25,399 nucleotides of DNA from Cyanobacteria bacterium UBA4641 (GCA_002405805.1 DHMN01000008.1:942-26340), one strand, 5' to 3'; positions 1 to 7,747 are shown, counted from the stretch's first letter. Translations and numbers: made by a program. Notes: generated by a model not told the origin, from the letters alone.

Positions 1-959
1 CTGTCATTGTAATTCTTTAAAGCTGTGCTGACATAATATCTGTATCGCCGTTTATGGCTATTACTATGGCTTGGTGTCATCAAATTATTTTTATCATCAA
101 AAATCAAGCTTGCAAGTAGTGAGTTTGAAGAACATTTAGTTCCGCAAGTTTTATCAACTTTGTTTTCATACAGTAGTTTTTGAACTTCCTCAAAAATTTC
201 CTCTGAAATAATTGCCTCATGTTCACCCTCATAAACTTTATCTTTATGGGTAATTTTACCGATATAAACTTTATTTACAAGCAAATGGTACAATTGACCT
301 TTTGAAAAATTTTTGTTAGTTCGTGTTTTAATTTCGTTTTCTTTGAGATAGTGCATCAACTTTGGTACACTCTTCAGGTCAAGATATTTATCAAAAATCA
401 TCCGCACCTTTTGAGCTTCTTCTTTATGAATAACAAGTTTTTTATCCTCTTTTTTGTAACCAATCGGAGGACGACCTCCCATCCACATTCCTTTTTTCTT
501 GGATGCTGCGATTTTATCTCTTATTCTTTCACCTGTTACTTCTCGTTCAAACTGTGCGAAAGATAACAGAATATTCAATGTCAGTCTGCCCATTGATGTA
601 GTTGTATTAAACTGCTGAGTTATAGATACAAACGAAGTTTCATGCTTGTCAAAGACATCAATGATTTTTGAAAAGTCCATCAGTGAGCGGGTTAAACGGT
701 CAACTTTGTATACGACAACAATATCAATTTCTTCGTTTCCGATATCTTTTAAAAGCTCTTTAAATGCCGGTCTTTCCATTGTACCACCTGAATATCCACC
801 ATCATTGTATTGTTTGTCAACTAGAATCCAACCTTCGTGCATTTGGGATTTAATATAAGCCTCGCAGGCTTCCCGCTGAGCATCAAGTGAATTGAAGTCT
901 TGCGCAAGACCTTCTTCAGAGGATTTTCTGGTGTATATAGCACATCTAACTGGTTTCAT
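1..959 (-). CDS. Serine site-specific recombinase (partial, C-terminus beyond window)
   Basis: Catalyses strand exchange that moves or inverts DNA through a covalent phosphoserine link. Reading leftward from the ATG at 957-959, about 319 codons stay open to the window edge. The start RCAIYTRKSSEEG is the resolvase N-terminus; the serine of RKSS (residue 13 or 14) is the likely nucleophile. Residues around 25-31 give SLDAQRE, around 60 NDGGYSGGTMERPAF, around 86-96 VYKVDRLTRSL and around 130-140 LSFAQFERE, all hallmarks of the catalytic domain. From about residue 160 a Recombinase domain follows (GGRPPIGYKK, then a helical region with GQLYHLLVNKVYIGK), so this is the large-serine-recombinase architecture. 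Its start overlaps the DUF2924 stop as TAATG, with GGAG ten bases upstream, so the two are translationally coupled. No internal stop was seen. The gene is cut by the window, not visibly broken. Confidence 0.95.
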   Translation of the reverse strand, partial: MKPVRCAIYTRKSSEEGLAQDFNSLDAQREACEAYIKSQMHEGWILVDKQYNDGGYSGGTMERPAFKELLKDIGNEEIDIVVVYKVDRLTRSLMDFSKIIDVFDKHETSFVSITQQFNTTTSMGRLTLNILLSFAQFEREVTGERIRDKIAASKKKGMWMGGRPPIGYKKEDKKLVIHKEEAQKVRMIFDKYLDLKSVPKLMHYLKENEIKTRTNKNFSKGQLYHLLVNKVYIGKITHKDKVYEGEHEAIISEEIFEEVQKLLYENKVDKTCGTKCSSNSLLASLIFDDKNNLMTPSHSNSHKRRYRYYVSTALKNYND

Positions 960-1360
960 TATTTACATACTCCAAAGAATTTTTTGCCATTCCAATGTGT
1001 GCCAGTTATTACATTCGCAACAGCAGAGAGAGTTTTATATAACTTGCCCTCAAAATTAAAACCTCCATCAACTGTAACAACTTCGTATTTTTCACCTTTA
1101 AATTCACGAATAAATTTGGTTCCAATTGCCACGTTAAATTTTTTTATTTTTTTGACGTTAACCGTTTTTGTTTTTTCATAATTTTCGATAAGGCAGTTTA
1201 TCTGATTTTGTAACTTACTTGGTAGTTTATTATATTGATAGTACCAATCAAGTTCTTTAATCAGATATGATTTGGTATAACCTTTTGGAGCAGGAGTTTT
1301 AAATATTCCCTGCCATTTGATTTTTAATTCCTTTGTTGTTAGTTTTTTTAAGTTATTCAT
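959..1360 (-). CDS. DUF2924 domain protein, partner of the serine recombinase
   Basis: About 133 residues from the chosen ATG at 1358-1360 (MNNLKKLTTKELK). The C-terminal half shows the DUF2924 signature: GTKFIREFKGEKYEVVTVDGG, then FEGKLYKTLSAVANVITG and THWNGKKFFG. DUF2924 genes are commonly found directly before a large serine recombinase in phage-like elements of alphaproteobacteria; the biochemical role is not known to me and it may be a recombination accessory factor. The start is uncertain. A longer frame reaches 1426, but that ATG lies inside the best -10 box (1426-1431), so it would not be transcribed. ATG at 1393 is an alternative, and neither internal start has a strong Shine-Dalgarno. 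The N-terminal third is basic and lysine-rich. The stop overlaps the recombinase start, forming a two-gene operon. Confidence 0.85.
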   Translation of the reverse strand: MNNLKKLTTKELKIKWQGIFKTPAPKGYTKSYLIKELDWYYQYNKLPSKLQNQINCLIENYEKTKTVNVKKIKKFNVAIGTKFIREFKGEKYEVVTVDGGFNFEGKLYKTLSAVANVITGTHWNGKKFFGVCK

Positions 1361-1425
1361 ACTTACATTAGTCGCTCTTGTTGCAGTAAACATCAAGTCT
1401 AAAAACACAATTCGTATCAAATACA

Positions 1426-1453
1426 CTTATAGCAAAAGTTTCGAGGTTTTCAA
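1426..1453 (-). promoter_or_regulatory. Sigma70-type promoter for DUF2924-recombinase
   Basis: On the minus strand TTGAAA (complement of 1448-1453), a 16-base spacer and TATAAG (complement of 1426-1431). The transcript would begin near 1419, leaving about 60 bases of leader before the ATG at 1360. The -35 box is one arm of the inverted repeat GTTTTCAA (1446-1453) / TTGAAAAC (1471-1478). Confidence 0.6.
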
Positions 1454-1470
1454 AATTTTAACTCTCGAAG

Positions 1471-1498
1471 TTGAAAACTTTTTCCTAATTTTTATATG
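1471..1498 (+). promoter_or_regulatory. Candidate divergent promoter for the methyltransferase-terminase operon
   Basis: TTGAAA at 1471-1476, a 16-base spacer and TATATG at 1493-1498. It mirrors the leftward promoter: the same -35 hexamer, the same spacer length, and the two -35 boxes are the arms of one inverted repeat separated by 17 bases. The -10 matches consensus at only four of six positions, so this is a candidate only. Confidence 0.4.
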
Positions 1499-1539
1499 GA
1501 TACTTTTGTAATCCGTAGAAAAAATAAAAGGAGAAAACC

Positions 1540-2856
1540 ATGAAAACCCACCAAGAGAATTTAGAAATTCGTTACTTGAATCCGACTGAGTTGAAACTTA
1601 ACCCAAAGAATTCAAGAACGCACAGCAAAAAGCAATTGCATAAAATTGCACAGAGTATTGAAAAGTTAGGATTTAATAATCCTGTACTTATTAATGCAAA
1701 AAACATTATCGTTGCCGGACATGGCAGAGTGCTGGCGGCACGGGAATTAGGATTGACTGAAATTCCAACCATTTGTTTAAGTCATATGAATCAGGAACAA
1801 CTTAGGGCTTATATTATTGCTGATAATAAACTTGCAGAGGAAGCCGGTTGGGACAATGAAATTTTGAAAATTGAATTAGATTTTCTAATGAATCTTGAAC
1901 CTGAGATTGGATTTGATGCTACTGTTACAGGTTTTGATATCCCTCAACTCGACTTAATACTAAATCCTGAGGCTCTTGATAATGTAAAAGAAGTATCAAA
2001 AGCAGATCCTAATATGGAATTTTTAGCAAATGTCATTGATATTCCAAAACGAGTAAATCGTGGTGAGCTTTGGAAACTTGGTGAACATCTGCTTTATTGT
2101 GGAAATTCATTGGAAGAAATTAGTTACAAAAAGCTTTTGCAAAATGAATTAGCACAAGTTGTATTTACAGACCCACCATATAATGTCAAAATAAAAGGAA
2201 ATGTTACAAAACAAAAACAGCACGAAGAATTTGAACTTGCCTCGGGTGAAATGAAAAAGGGTGAATTTATTGATTTTCTTAAAACAGCAATGAGTTTGCA
2301 AGTAAGATATTCAATTGACGGCTCTATACATTATCAATGTATGGATTGGCGTCATGTTAGTGAAATGCTTGATGCTGGTAGTGAAGTTTATTCTTCGCTC
2401 AAAAATATTTGCGTTTGGGATAAAGGTACTGGCGGTATGGGGTCACTATATCGTTCTCAGTATGAATTTATTTTTGTATTCAAAAACGGAACAAAACCTC
2501 ATATAAATAATGTCGAACTTGGGGTTCACGGAAGATATCGTACAAATGTTTGGAAATATAAAGGAATGCATGCCAGCAACCCTCAAGCTAAGACCTTGGT
2601 AAAACTGCATCCGACAGTTAAACCCGTTCCAATGATTATGGATGCACTTTTAGACTGTTCTTCACCAAACGGAATTGTTTTGGATTCTTTTGGTGGCTCC
2701 GGTTCAACTTTAATCGCGGCAGAGCGTACAAAACGAAGAGCGAGAATTATTGAACTTGAACCTAAATATTGTGACGTGATTTTATATCGTTGGGAACATC
2801 TTACAGGTAAAACTGCCGAGTTAGTTGAACTCAAGGAGATTTATGATGTCAAATAA
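1540..2856 (+). CDS. ParB-like nuclease-domain / DNA N6- or N4-methyltransferase fusion
   Basis: Transfers methyl groups from S-adenosylmethionine to adenine N6 or cytosine N4. Residues about 8-110 form a ParB/sulfiredoxin-like domain (IRYLNPTELKLNPKNSRTH, then the box-II-like IIVAGHGRVLAARELG at 56-71). The methyltransferase follows with motif IV DPPY at 211-214, HPTVKP at 357-362 and motif I FGGSGST at 384-390. DPPY before the SAM-binding motif gives the permuted beta-class order, with target recognition in between. This fusion is widespread in phages and mobile elements, where it protects element DNA from restriction or marks replication or packaging sites. AAGGAG at 1528-1533 lies six bases before the ATG. 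First gene of an operon with overlapping DUF5681 and terminase genes. No cognate endonuclease is adjacent, so it appears to be an orphan methylase. Confidence 0.93.
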   Translation: MKTHQENLEIRYLNPTELKLNPKNSRTHSKKQLHKIAQSIEKLGFNNPVLINAKNIIVAGHGRVLAARELGLTEIPTICLSHMNQEQLRAYIIADNKLAEEAGWDNEILKIELDFLMNLEPEIGFDATVTGFDIPQLDLILNPEALDNVKEVSKADPNMEFLANVIDIPKRVNRGELWKLGEHLLYCGNSLEEISYKKLLQNELAQVVFTDPPYNVKIKGNVTKQKQHEEFELASGEMKKGEFIDFLKTAMSLQVRYSIDGSIHYQCMDWRHVSEMLDAGSEVYSSLKNICVWDKGTGGMGSLYRSQYEFIFVFKNGTKPHINNVELGVHGRYRTNVWKYKGMHASNPQAKTLVKLHPTVKPVPMIMDALLDCSSPNGIVLDSFGGSGSTLIAAERTKRRARIIELEPKYCDVILYRWEHLTGKTAELVELKEIYDVK

Positions 2857-3223
2857 GGATTTGCAGAAATACGAGGTGGGCTATAAACGCCCGCCTCGCG
2901 AACACCAATTTAAACCAGGACAGTCAGGAAACCCGAAAGGACGTCCTAAAAAGAATAATAACTTTGCTGAAGATGTCATGGATGAAATGAATGAAGTTAT
3001 TACTATTCAAGAAAACGGAAAATTAAAGAAAATAACAAAAAAGCGAGCATTAGCTAAACGACTGATCGCAGATTCACTCAGCGGGAAAGTTTCTGCAATA
3101 AAAATTCTTACTCCTATCTTAGCTGGAGAAACTAAGATAACAAAAGATTTTGAAGAAGAGTTAACACCGCAGGATGCTCAGATTTTAGAAGATTATATAC
3201 AAAGGAGATTAAATCATGAATAA
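2846..3223 (+). CDS. DUF5681 domain protein (small-terminase position)
   Basis: 125 residues. The N-terminus carries the DUF5681 signature PPREHQFKPGQSGNPKGRPKK (residues about 14-34), a basic, AT-hook-like stretch likely to touch DNA. The rest is charged and helical. I chose ATG 2846 because AAGGAG at 2833-2838 lies seven bases upstream; ATG 2843 is almost as good, and the in-frame ATG at 2825 lacks a ribosome site. The gene begins inside the methyltransferase end and its stop overlaps the terminase ATG by eight bases, so translation is coupled both ways. DUF5681 genes often sit directly before terminase large subunits, so a DNA-recognition role in packaging, like a small terminase, is a reasonable inference. 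That role has not been shown to my knowledge. Confidence 0.85.
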   Translation: MSNKDLQKYEVGYKRPPREHQFKPGQSGNPKGRPKKNNNFAEDVMDEMNEVITIQENGKLKKITKKRALAKRLIADSLSGKVSAIKILTPILAGETKITKDFEEELTPQDAQILEDYIQRRLNHE

Positions 3224-4712
3224 CAATGGAATTTTATATGCTGCTTGTAGGAACGATCTTTATGCGTTTATGCAAAAAGCATTTTATGAAATTGATGGCT
3301 CACAGGAGTTTAAAGGTAATTGGCACTTAGAACTTATATGTGATAAGTTGCAGCAGTGTTTAGATGGCAAAATTAAACGATTAATAATAAATATTCCACC
3401 GAGGAATTTAAAATCTCACATAGCTTCTATAACATTTCCGGCTTATATTCTTGGACACTCACCATCTGAAAGAATTATCTGTGCAAGTTATGCACAACCT
3501 CTTGCCAATGATTTGTCACGAAAAACCCGACAGCTTATGGAAACTGATTTTTATAAACAAGTTTTTAAAACCCGTTTAGGTGATAAGAATACTGAAAATA
3601 TGTTTGAAACAACTTATAACGGATATAGATTTGCAACATCTGTTGACGGGTCATTAACAGGTTTTGGCGGCAATTGGATAATACTTGACGACCCTATAAA
3701 AGCAGACGATGCCCAATCTGAAGTAAAACGAAATAATGTTAATAATTGGTATGACAACACACTGATTTCAAGATTAAATGATAAAGTCAATGGTGTAATT
3801 ATTGTAGTTATGCAACGCTTACACATAGATGATTTAACTGGACACTTACTTAAACAAAACGGTTGGGATTTGTTATCACTTCCTGCAATTGCAGAAAAGG
3901 ATGAAACATTTCGTCTTTTAAATGGAAATATTGTTGGTCGTAAGGTAGGAGAAGCATTAAATCCGACATTAGAACCTTTAGAAATTCTTGATAAGCAACG
4001 AAAACTAATGTCAAACTACAACTTTTCTGCACAGTATCAACAGAATCCAATACCGGCAAAAGGTAATGTCATAAATTTTGATGATTTGAAATTTTTTGAC
4101 AGTTTACCAAATATCGGAACCGTTTTTCAAAGTTGGGATATTGCCCTAAAAGATGGTAAAGATAATGACTATTCTGTTTGTATTACAGCAAAATATCAGA
4201 ACAATCTTCTTTATATTGATAATGTTCAAAGGTTTAAACTTGATATGTTTGCACTTGCAAATCAAATGCAAGAAATGTATCAGAATTTCAAATGTAATCA
4301 TCTCATAGTAGAGGATAGTTCGATTAGTACTCATCTTCTTCAATATATTCAAGGAAAATTGAATTTGTATCCGATTAAATATAAACCTCAAGCTGACAAA
4401 ATCACTCGTGCAAACAATGCTTCATTATTTATTAGTTCCAGCAGAGTCTTGTTACGGAAAGATGCCGATTGGTTAGATGATTTTAAATCTGAAATCAATG
4501 CATTTCCTAACGGAAGACACGATGATCAGGTCGATGCCCTAACGCAGTTGATTGGAATTGTCAATAACGGTCAATTCTGCTGTAATCTTGAAGCCATTGC
4601 GAATGCTATACAAAAGAATAAACAAAAAAATAATAACCTGAGTAAACTTGAATTTTGCAAAATGGCATATAAGGATTATCGTTCAAGCTTTCACCGTTTC
4701 CCCATATTATGA
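3216..4712 (+). CDS. terL: Phage terminase large subunit (ATPase plus nuclease)
   Basis: Packages DNA into a procapsid by ATP-driven translocation and cuts concatemers. 498 residues, full length. The ATPase half has LIINIPPRNLKSHIAS (56-71) as a degenerate Walker A, QPLANDLSRKTR (94-105), and Walker B WIILDDP (154-160), with VVMQRLH (197-203) as the coupling-motif region. The nuclease half has the RNase H-like acidic triad SWDIA (D308), IVEDSS (E366) and RHDDQVDA (D436/D437). Walker A lacks the usual GK[ST] glycine (LKS instead), a variant I associate with the alphaproteobacterial prophage branch of this family. AAGGAG at 3203-3208 precedes the ATG, and the gene overlaps the upstream stop by eight bases. 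No portal, protease or capsid gene follows; a terminator comes directly after the stop. It may serve a satellite-like element that borrows capsids, or be a domesticated remnant. Confidence 0.95.
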   Translation: MNNNGILYAACRNDLYAFMQKAFYEIDGSQEFKGNWHLELICDKLQQCLDGKIKRLIINIPPRNLKSHIASITFPAYILGHSPSERIICASYAQPLANDLSRKTRQLMETDFYKQVFKTRLGDKNTENMFETTYNGYRFATSVDGSLTGFGGNWIILDDPIKADDAQSEVKRNNVNNWYDNTLISRLNDKVNGVIIVVMQRLHIDDLTGHLLKQNGWDLLSLPAIAEKDETFRLLNGNIVGRKVGEALNPTLEPLEILDKQRKLMSNYNFSAQYQQNPIPAKGNVINFDDLKFFDSLPNIGTVFQSWDIALKDGKDNDYSVCITAKYQNNLLYIDNVQRFKLDMFALANQMQEMYQNFKCNHLIVEDSSISTHLLQYIQGKLNLYPIKYKPQADKITRANNASLFISSSRVLLRKDADWLDDFKSEINAFPNGRHDDQVDALTQLIGIVNNGQFCCNLEAIANAIQKNKQKNNNLSKLEFCKMAYKDYRSSFHRFPIL

Positions 4713-4740
4713 AAGAAACTCCCTACATAGGGAGTTTCTT
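4713..4740 (+). terminator. Hairpin terminator after terL
   Basis: AAGAAACTCCCT (4713-4724), loop ACAT, and the exact complement AGGGAGTTTCTT (4729-4740). The 12-pair perfect stem begins directly at the terL stop codon. The 3' arm ends in TTTCTT rather than a long T run, so it may work in both directions. Confidence 0.75.
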
Positions 4741-4820
4741 GTCGATTTGTTACAATCTATTGATATTTTATGACTATTTTAAATTTTTAGGGTTATGTTG
4801 TAATACACAAAATCAATATG

Positions 4821-4854
4821 TCTTATTCTGACGTAGATATGAGTAATAATAAGA
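4821..4854. repeat. Inverted repeat upstream of the HTH-rtcB-TPR operon
   Basis: TCTTATT (4821-4827) and AATAAGA (4848-4854), seven-base arms 20 bases apart, ending just before the AAGGAG ribosome site of the next gene. It could be a regulator site or an mRNA hairpin near the start of translation. In DNA this AT-rich the chance rate is not negligible. I saw no convincing -35/-10 pair in 4741-4869. Confidence 0.25.
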
Positions 4855-4869
4855 TATAAGGAGAACGAA

Positions 4870-5214
4870 ATGAAATATTTAATACGTGCAAATAAAGTAG
4901 TATTCAGCGGGAATATGCAAATGATAATGAAATATATCTCAGATTTTTACAAATCAGACTCAAAAATATGGACTGATAAAAACGGGCAATTTACTGATTT
5001 AGGCAAATTTAAGACTTTCATAGAATCAATGGGGTATTCAATTAAAGATAAAATCCCTTCAAACTGTCGTTGCGAAGGTACTGCTGTAACAAATTCTGAA
5101 TTTAGAAAAATTTGGACTAAATGTAATTTTGATATTAAATCCGTCGCTAAAAGACTCCACATTGATGAAAGAACTGTCGCACAAATAGTTAGAAAAATGA
5201 AATTGAGGAAATAA
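4870..5214 (+). CDS. Small HTH protein, first gene of the rtcB operon
   Basis: 114 residues, no family recognised. Residues about 86-110 (CNFDIKSVAKRLHIDERTVAQIVRKM) read as a helix-turn-helix of the sigma-region-4/resolvase type, ending in a basic tail. A conserved-looking CRC (66-68) and tryptophans lie in the middle. AAGGAG lies upstream of the ATG with normal spacing. Two bases separate its stop from the RtcB start, so they are co-transcribed. A DNA-binding regulator of the operon is the simplest reading; in E. coli rtcB is controlled by a different, sigma54-type activator (RtcR), so this would be another mode. It could equally be a phage-type sequence-specific DNA-binding protein. Confidence 0.75.
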   Translation: MKYLIRANKVVFSGNMQMIMKYISDFYKSDSKIWTDKNGQFTDLGKFKTFIESMGYSIKDKIPSNCRCEGTAVTNSEFRKIWTKCNFDIKSVAKRLHIDERTVAQIVRKMKLRK

Positions 5215-5216
5215 TT

Positions 5217-6338
5217 ATGTACGAAATTCAAGGAAAATGCACAACCGCAAAGGTTTTTACAGAATGTGAAAATATTGATGTTACAGAACAAACTTTAGCT
5301 ATTTGCAATCATCCGATTTTTAAAGACTGCAAAGTCCGAATAATGCCGGATTGTCACAGAGGCAAAGGCTGTACAATCGGATTTACTGCTGAAATGCCTA
5401 AAAATGGAGAGATTATTCCAAACATTATCGGAGTTGACCAATCTTGTGGAATGCTTGCAGTAAAACTAAAAAAATCTAAAACTTTGAATGATTTTGCAAA
5501 ATTGGACAAAGTTATTAGAAAATTTGTACCATTTGGACAAAATGGCAGAAAACAAATAAGTTCGCTTGTACCAAATGACTTGATAGAAAAAGTCAAACAG
5601 ATTTCTATTGATTATTTGAATGAAAATCCCAACAGAGATTTGAATAAAATCGGTTCACTTGGTGGAGGCAATCATTTTATATCAATTGAAAAAGGTAAAA
5701 TTGGAACTTATTTAATTATTCATAGCGGTTCAAGAAATTTTGGCAAAAAACTTGCTATTTATTTTCAAAAAATTGCTATTGAAACTAACTGTTACGGAGA
5801 AGGGGAACTCAAAAACTTGTCTTATTTAAAAGGTAAAAATGCTGAGAATTATCTTGAATGTGCAAAAGTTTGTAATGAATACGCACATCTTAACCGTTTA
5901 GTCATAGCAAATGAAATTCTGACTAATATGGGTTGGAAATCAGAAGATGAATTTGAAACAATCCATAATTACATTGGTCAAGATGGAATTATTAGAAAAG
6001 GAGCTATTTCTTGTTATAAAGATGAAAAAGTTTTAATTCCCTTCAATATGGCTGATGGTTCTTTAATTTGTATCGGGAAAGGAAATTCCGATTGGAATAA
6101 TTCAGCTCCGCATGGTGCAGGTAGAGCCTTATCTAGAACACAAGCAAAAGACCAATTAACAATGCAGGAATACAAAATTCAGATGAAAGATATTTTCTCA
6201 ACTTGTATTTCTATTTCAACACTTGATGAAGCACCAATGGCTTATAAGAATAGTCAAGAAATAATTCAAGCTATTGACCCGACGGTAGAAATTATAGACC
6301 ACCTAAAACCACTATATAACTTTAAAGCAGAGGAATAA
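5217..6338 (+). CDS. rtcB: RNA 3'-terminal phosphate / 5'-OH ligase RtcB
   Basis: Joins RNA 2',3'-cyclic phosphate or 3'-phosphate ends to 5'-OH ends with GTP and Mn(II), repairing cleaved tRNA or rRNA. The 373 residues match a short RtcB subgroup. Motifs: MPDCHRGKGCTIGF (43-56), IIGVDQSCGM (70-79, metal-binding D74 and C77), GSLGGGNHF (146-154), IIHSGSRNFG (167-176), IHNYIG (249-254), RKGAISC (260-266) and SAPHGAGRALSR (296-307), where H299 is the histidine expected to carry GMP. All key residues are present, so it is probably active. GAGGAA precedes the ATG; it is the second gene of a three-gene operon. Phages use RNA ligases to undo anticodon-nuclease damage, and the accessory context makes that role attractive but inferred. 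No archease or rtcA is in the window. Confidence 0.95.
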   Translation: MYEIQGKCTTAKVFTECENIDVTEQTLAICNHPIFKDCKVRIMPDCHRGKGCTIGFTAEMPKNGEIIPNIIGVDQSCGMLAVKLKKSKTLNDFAKLDKVIRKFVPFGQNGRKQISSLVPNDLIEKVKQISIDYLNENPNRDLNKIGSLGGGNHFISIEKGKIGTYLIIHSGSRNFGKKLAIYFQKIAIETNCYGEGELKNLSYLKGKNAENYLECAKVCNEYAHLNRLVIANEILTNMGWKSEDEFETIHNYIGQDGIIRKGAISCYKDEKVLIPFNMADGSLICIGKGNSDWNNSAPHGAGRALSRTQAKDQLTMQEYKIQMKDIFSTCISISTLDEAPMAYKNSQEIIQAIDPTVEIIDHLKPLYNFKAEE

Positions 6339-6340
6339 CA

Positions 6341-7198
6341 ATGAAAATTAGAAAACTAAAAAGGTATTGCAAAATATTTGAAAAATATTTTAATAATAAA
6401 GATTATAGGAAAGCATTAAAAGAACATAAAAAGATTCCGACTTGCTTATTAAGCACTGATGGTTTTCTATATAGAGGAGTTTGTTATGCAAATCTTAATT
6501 TGTTAAAACAAGCAATTAAGACTTTTAATCAAGCAATCATAATTGATAACAAAAATGTCGATGCATATTATAACAGAGGGCTTGCTTACAATAATCTAGG
6601 AATTTCTTCTGATAACTTAAACCTATATAAACAGGCTATTCAAGATTTTACTAAAGTAATATACTTAGATCCAAATTATGATAGAGCATATGCTAATAGA
6701 GGAAATTGCTATATAAATTTGGAAGAATATATCAAAGCAATTGCAGATTTAACAAAAGCAATAGAATTAAATCCAAATTATATTGAAGCATACGGAAATT
6801 GTTCAGCAGCATACATAAAATTAAAAGAACCCGATAAAGCAATAAACGATTGCAACAAGTTAATTCGCTTAGGAGAAAAATCAGGATATCACAATAGAGC
6901 TATTGCAAATGAATTATTAGAACGATATGACAATGCGATTTTTGATTTTTCCAAAGCCATAGAATTTGACACTAAAAACTATCATGCTTACTGGTTTCGA
7001 GGAAATGTATTTTCTAAAATAAAACAATATGAAAAAGCGATAAAAGATTATACCAAAGCTATTGAATTAGCTCAACCGAAAGATGTTGGAACAATTTATA
7101 GAATAAGAGGAAAAGCTTATATAGAATTAGGCGAAATAGAAAAAGCTAATGCTGATTTTGATAATGTTGAAAAAATCATAACAAGGAATCTAAATTAA
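6341..7198 (+). CDS. Tetratricopeptide-repeat (TPR) protein
   Basis: 285 residues, about seven TPR units from residue 40 on, with the A-G-Y-F pattern repeated (for example AYYNRGLAYNNLG, AYANRGNCYINLEEYIKAI, AYWFRGNVFSKIKQYEKAI) and the linkers ALELNP / AIELNPNY. TPR arrays make superhelical scaffolds that bind peptides or partner proteins. There is no signal peptide or membrane span, so it should be cytoplasmic. Its ATG lies two bases after the rtcB stop and its ribosome site (AGAGGA) is inside the rtcB end. Tight linkage suggests it works with RtcB or the small HTH protein, perhaps as adaptor or sensor; no direct evidence supports this. The repeat units are regular and uninterrupted. Confidence 0.9.
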   Translation: MKIRKLKRYCKIFEKYFNNKDYRKALKEHKKIPTCLLSTDGFLYRGVCYANLNLLKQAIKTFNQAIIIDNKNVDAYYNRGLAYNNLGISSDNLNLYKQAIQDFTKVIYLDPNYDRAYANRGNCYINLEEYIKAIADLTKAIELNPNYIEAYGNCSAAYIKLKEPDKAINDCNKLIRLGEKSGYHNRAIANELLERYDNAIFDFSKAIEFDTKNYHAYWFRGNVFSKIKQYEKAIKDYTKAIELAQPKDVGTIYRIRGKAYIELGEIEKANADFDNVEKIITRNLN

Positions 7199-7212
7199 GA
7201 CTTAAAATACAA

Positions 7213-7452
7213 CTATAAATCCAAACTCAAATACACGTTATCCATTTCATCTTGTGTAATTCCTATGTATCTTAGAGTTACAGCAGGAGATGAGTGGTTA
7301 AAAAGTTTTTGAATTAAGGTAATATCATAGCCGTTATTATATGCGTGATAGCCAAAAGTCTTTCTGAATGTGTGAGTTCCAATTCTTTCTTTTATTCCAA
7401 CAGATTTTGCAATGTTATATATGGTATTCCTTGTACATACAATTATTAAAGG
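7213..7452 (-). pseudogene. Tyrosine integrase remnant (C-terminal catalytic part only)
   Basis: On the minus strand the frame ending at TAG (complement of 7213-7215) reads GTHTFRKTFGYHAYNNGYDI and LIQKLFNHSSPAVTLRYIGI, then a short tail. HTFR is the H-x-x-R box, NHSS gives the second histidine and TLRYIGI the catalytic tyrosine of lambda-type integrases. Upstream the frame meets a stop at 7453-7455, so the N-terminal domains and the first catalytic arginine are missing. About 80 codons remain, with no start codon or ribosome site of their own. The break coincides with GGTCA (7451-7455) ... TGACC (7464-7468). The remnant marks an older integration or recombination event at the left edge of the nuclease cluster. 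Confidence 0.85.
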
Positions 7453-7531
7453 TCAGTTACAAGTGACCTCAAATGTAATCGGAGTAATAAATTAGGATAA
7501 ATTAGCGAATGATACAAAGTTATATTGTGTA

Positions 7532-7747
7532 TTATTCAAAATCAAACAAATCTTTGACAGGTATATCTAAGGCTTGAGCAAGTTTTGCAATCGTTTTAAG
7601 GTTAGGATATTTTTCACCACGCTCGATTTTTCCAATATATGAAATATCTACATCGGCAAGTTCAGATAATTTACTTTTAGTAAACTTTTTTGCTTCTCTT
7701 ATTTCTTGTAGTTTTGTTGCAAACTGCTTGCAGATATCACTATTCAT
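7532..7747 (-). CDS. Small XRE-family regulator, controller-protein-like
   Basis: 71 residues, almost wholly an HTH_3 domain: KLQEIREAKKFTKSKLSELA, then DVDISYIGKIERGEKYPNLK (recognition helix region about 31-47) and TIAKLAQALDIPVKDLF. Length and layout match the C (controller) proteins that time restriction-modification expression, and a typical C-box core GACTTATAGTC lies 37 bases before its start codon. It is transcribed away from the PD-(D/E)XK nuclease cluster, from a shared intergenic region. The ribosome site is weak (AAGG almost touching the ATG), as in several controller genes with leaderless or near-leaderless mRNAs. An ordinary phage repressor of the same fold is the main alternative. 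Autoregulation plus control of the divergent nuclease is inferred from the site position. Confidence 0.85.
   Translation of the reverse strand: MNSDICKQFATKLQEIREAKKFTKSKLSELADVDISYIGKIERGEKYPNLKTIAKLAQALDIPVKDLFDFE

Noticed and set aside
351..1511. Several rightward open frames (351-566, 646-858, 900-1181, 1317-1511)
   Set aside because: They lie antisense to the recombinase and DUF2924 frames, which carry strong family motifs; the rightward products are low-complexity and lack ribosome sites.
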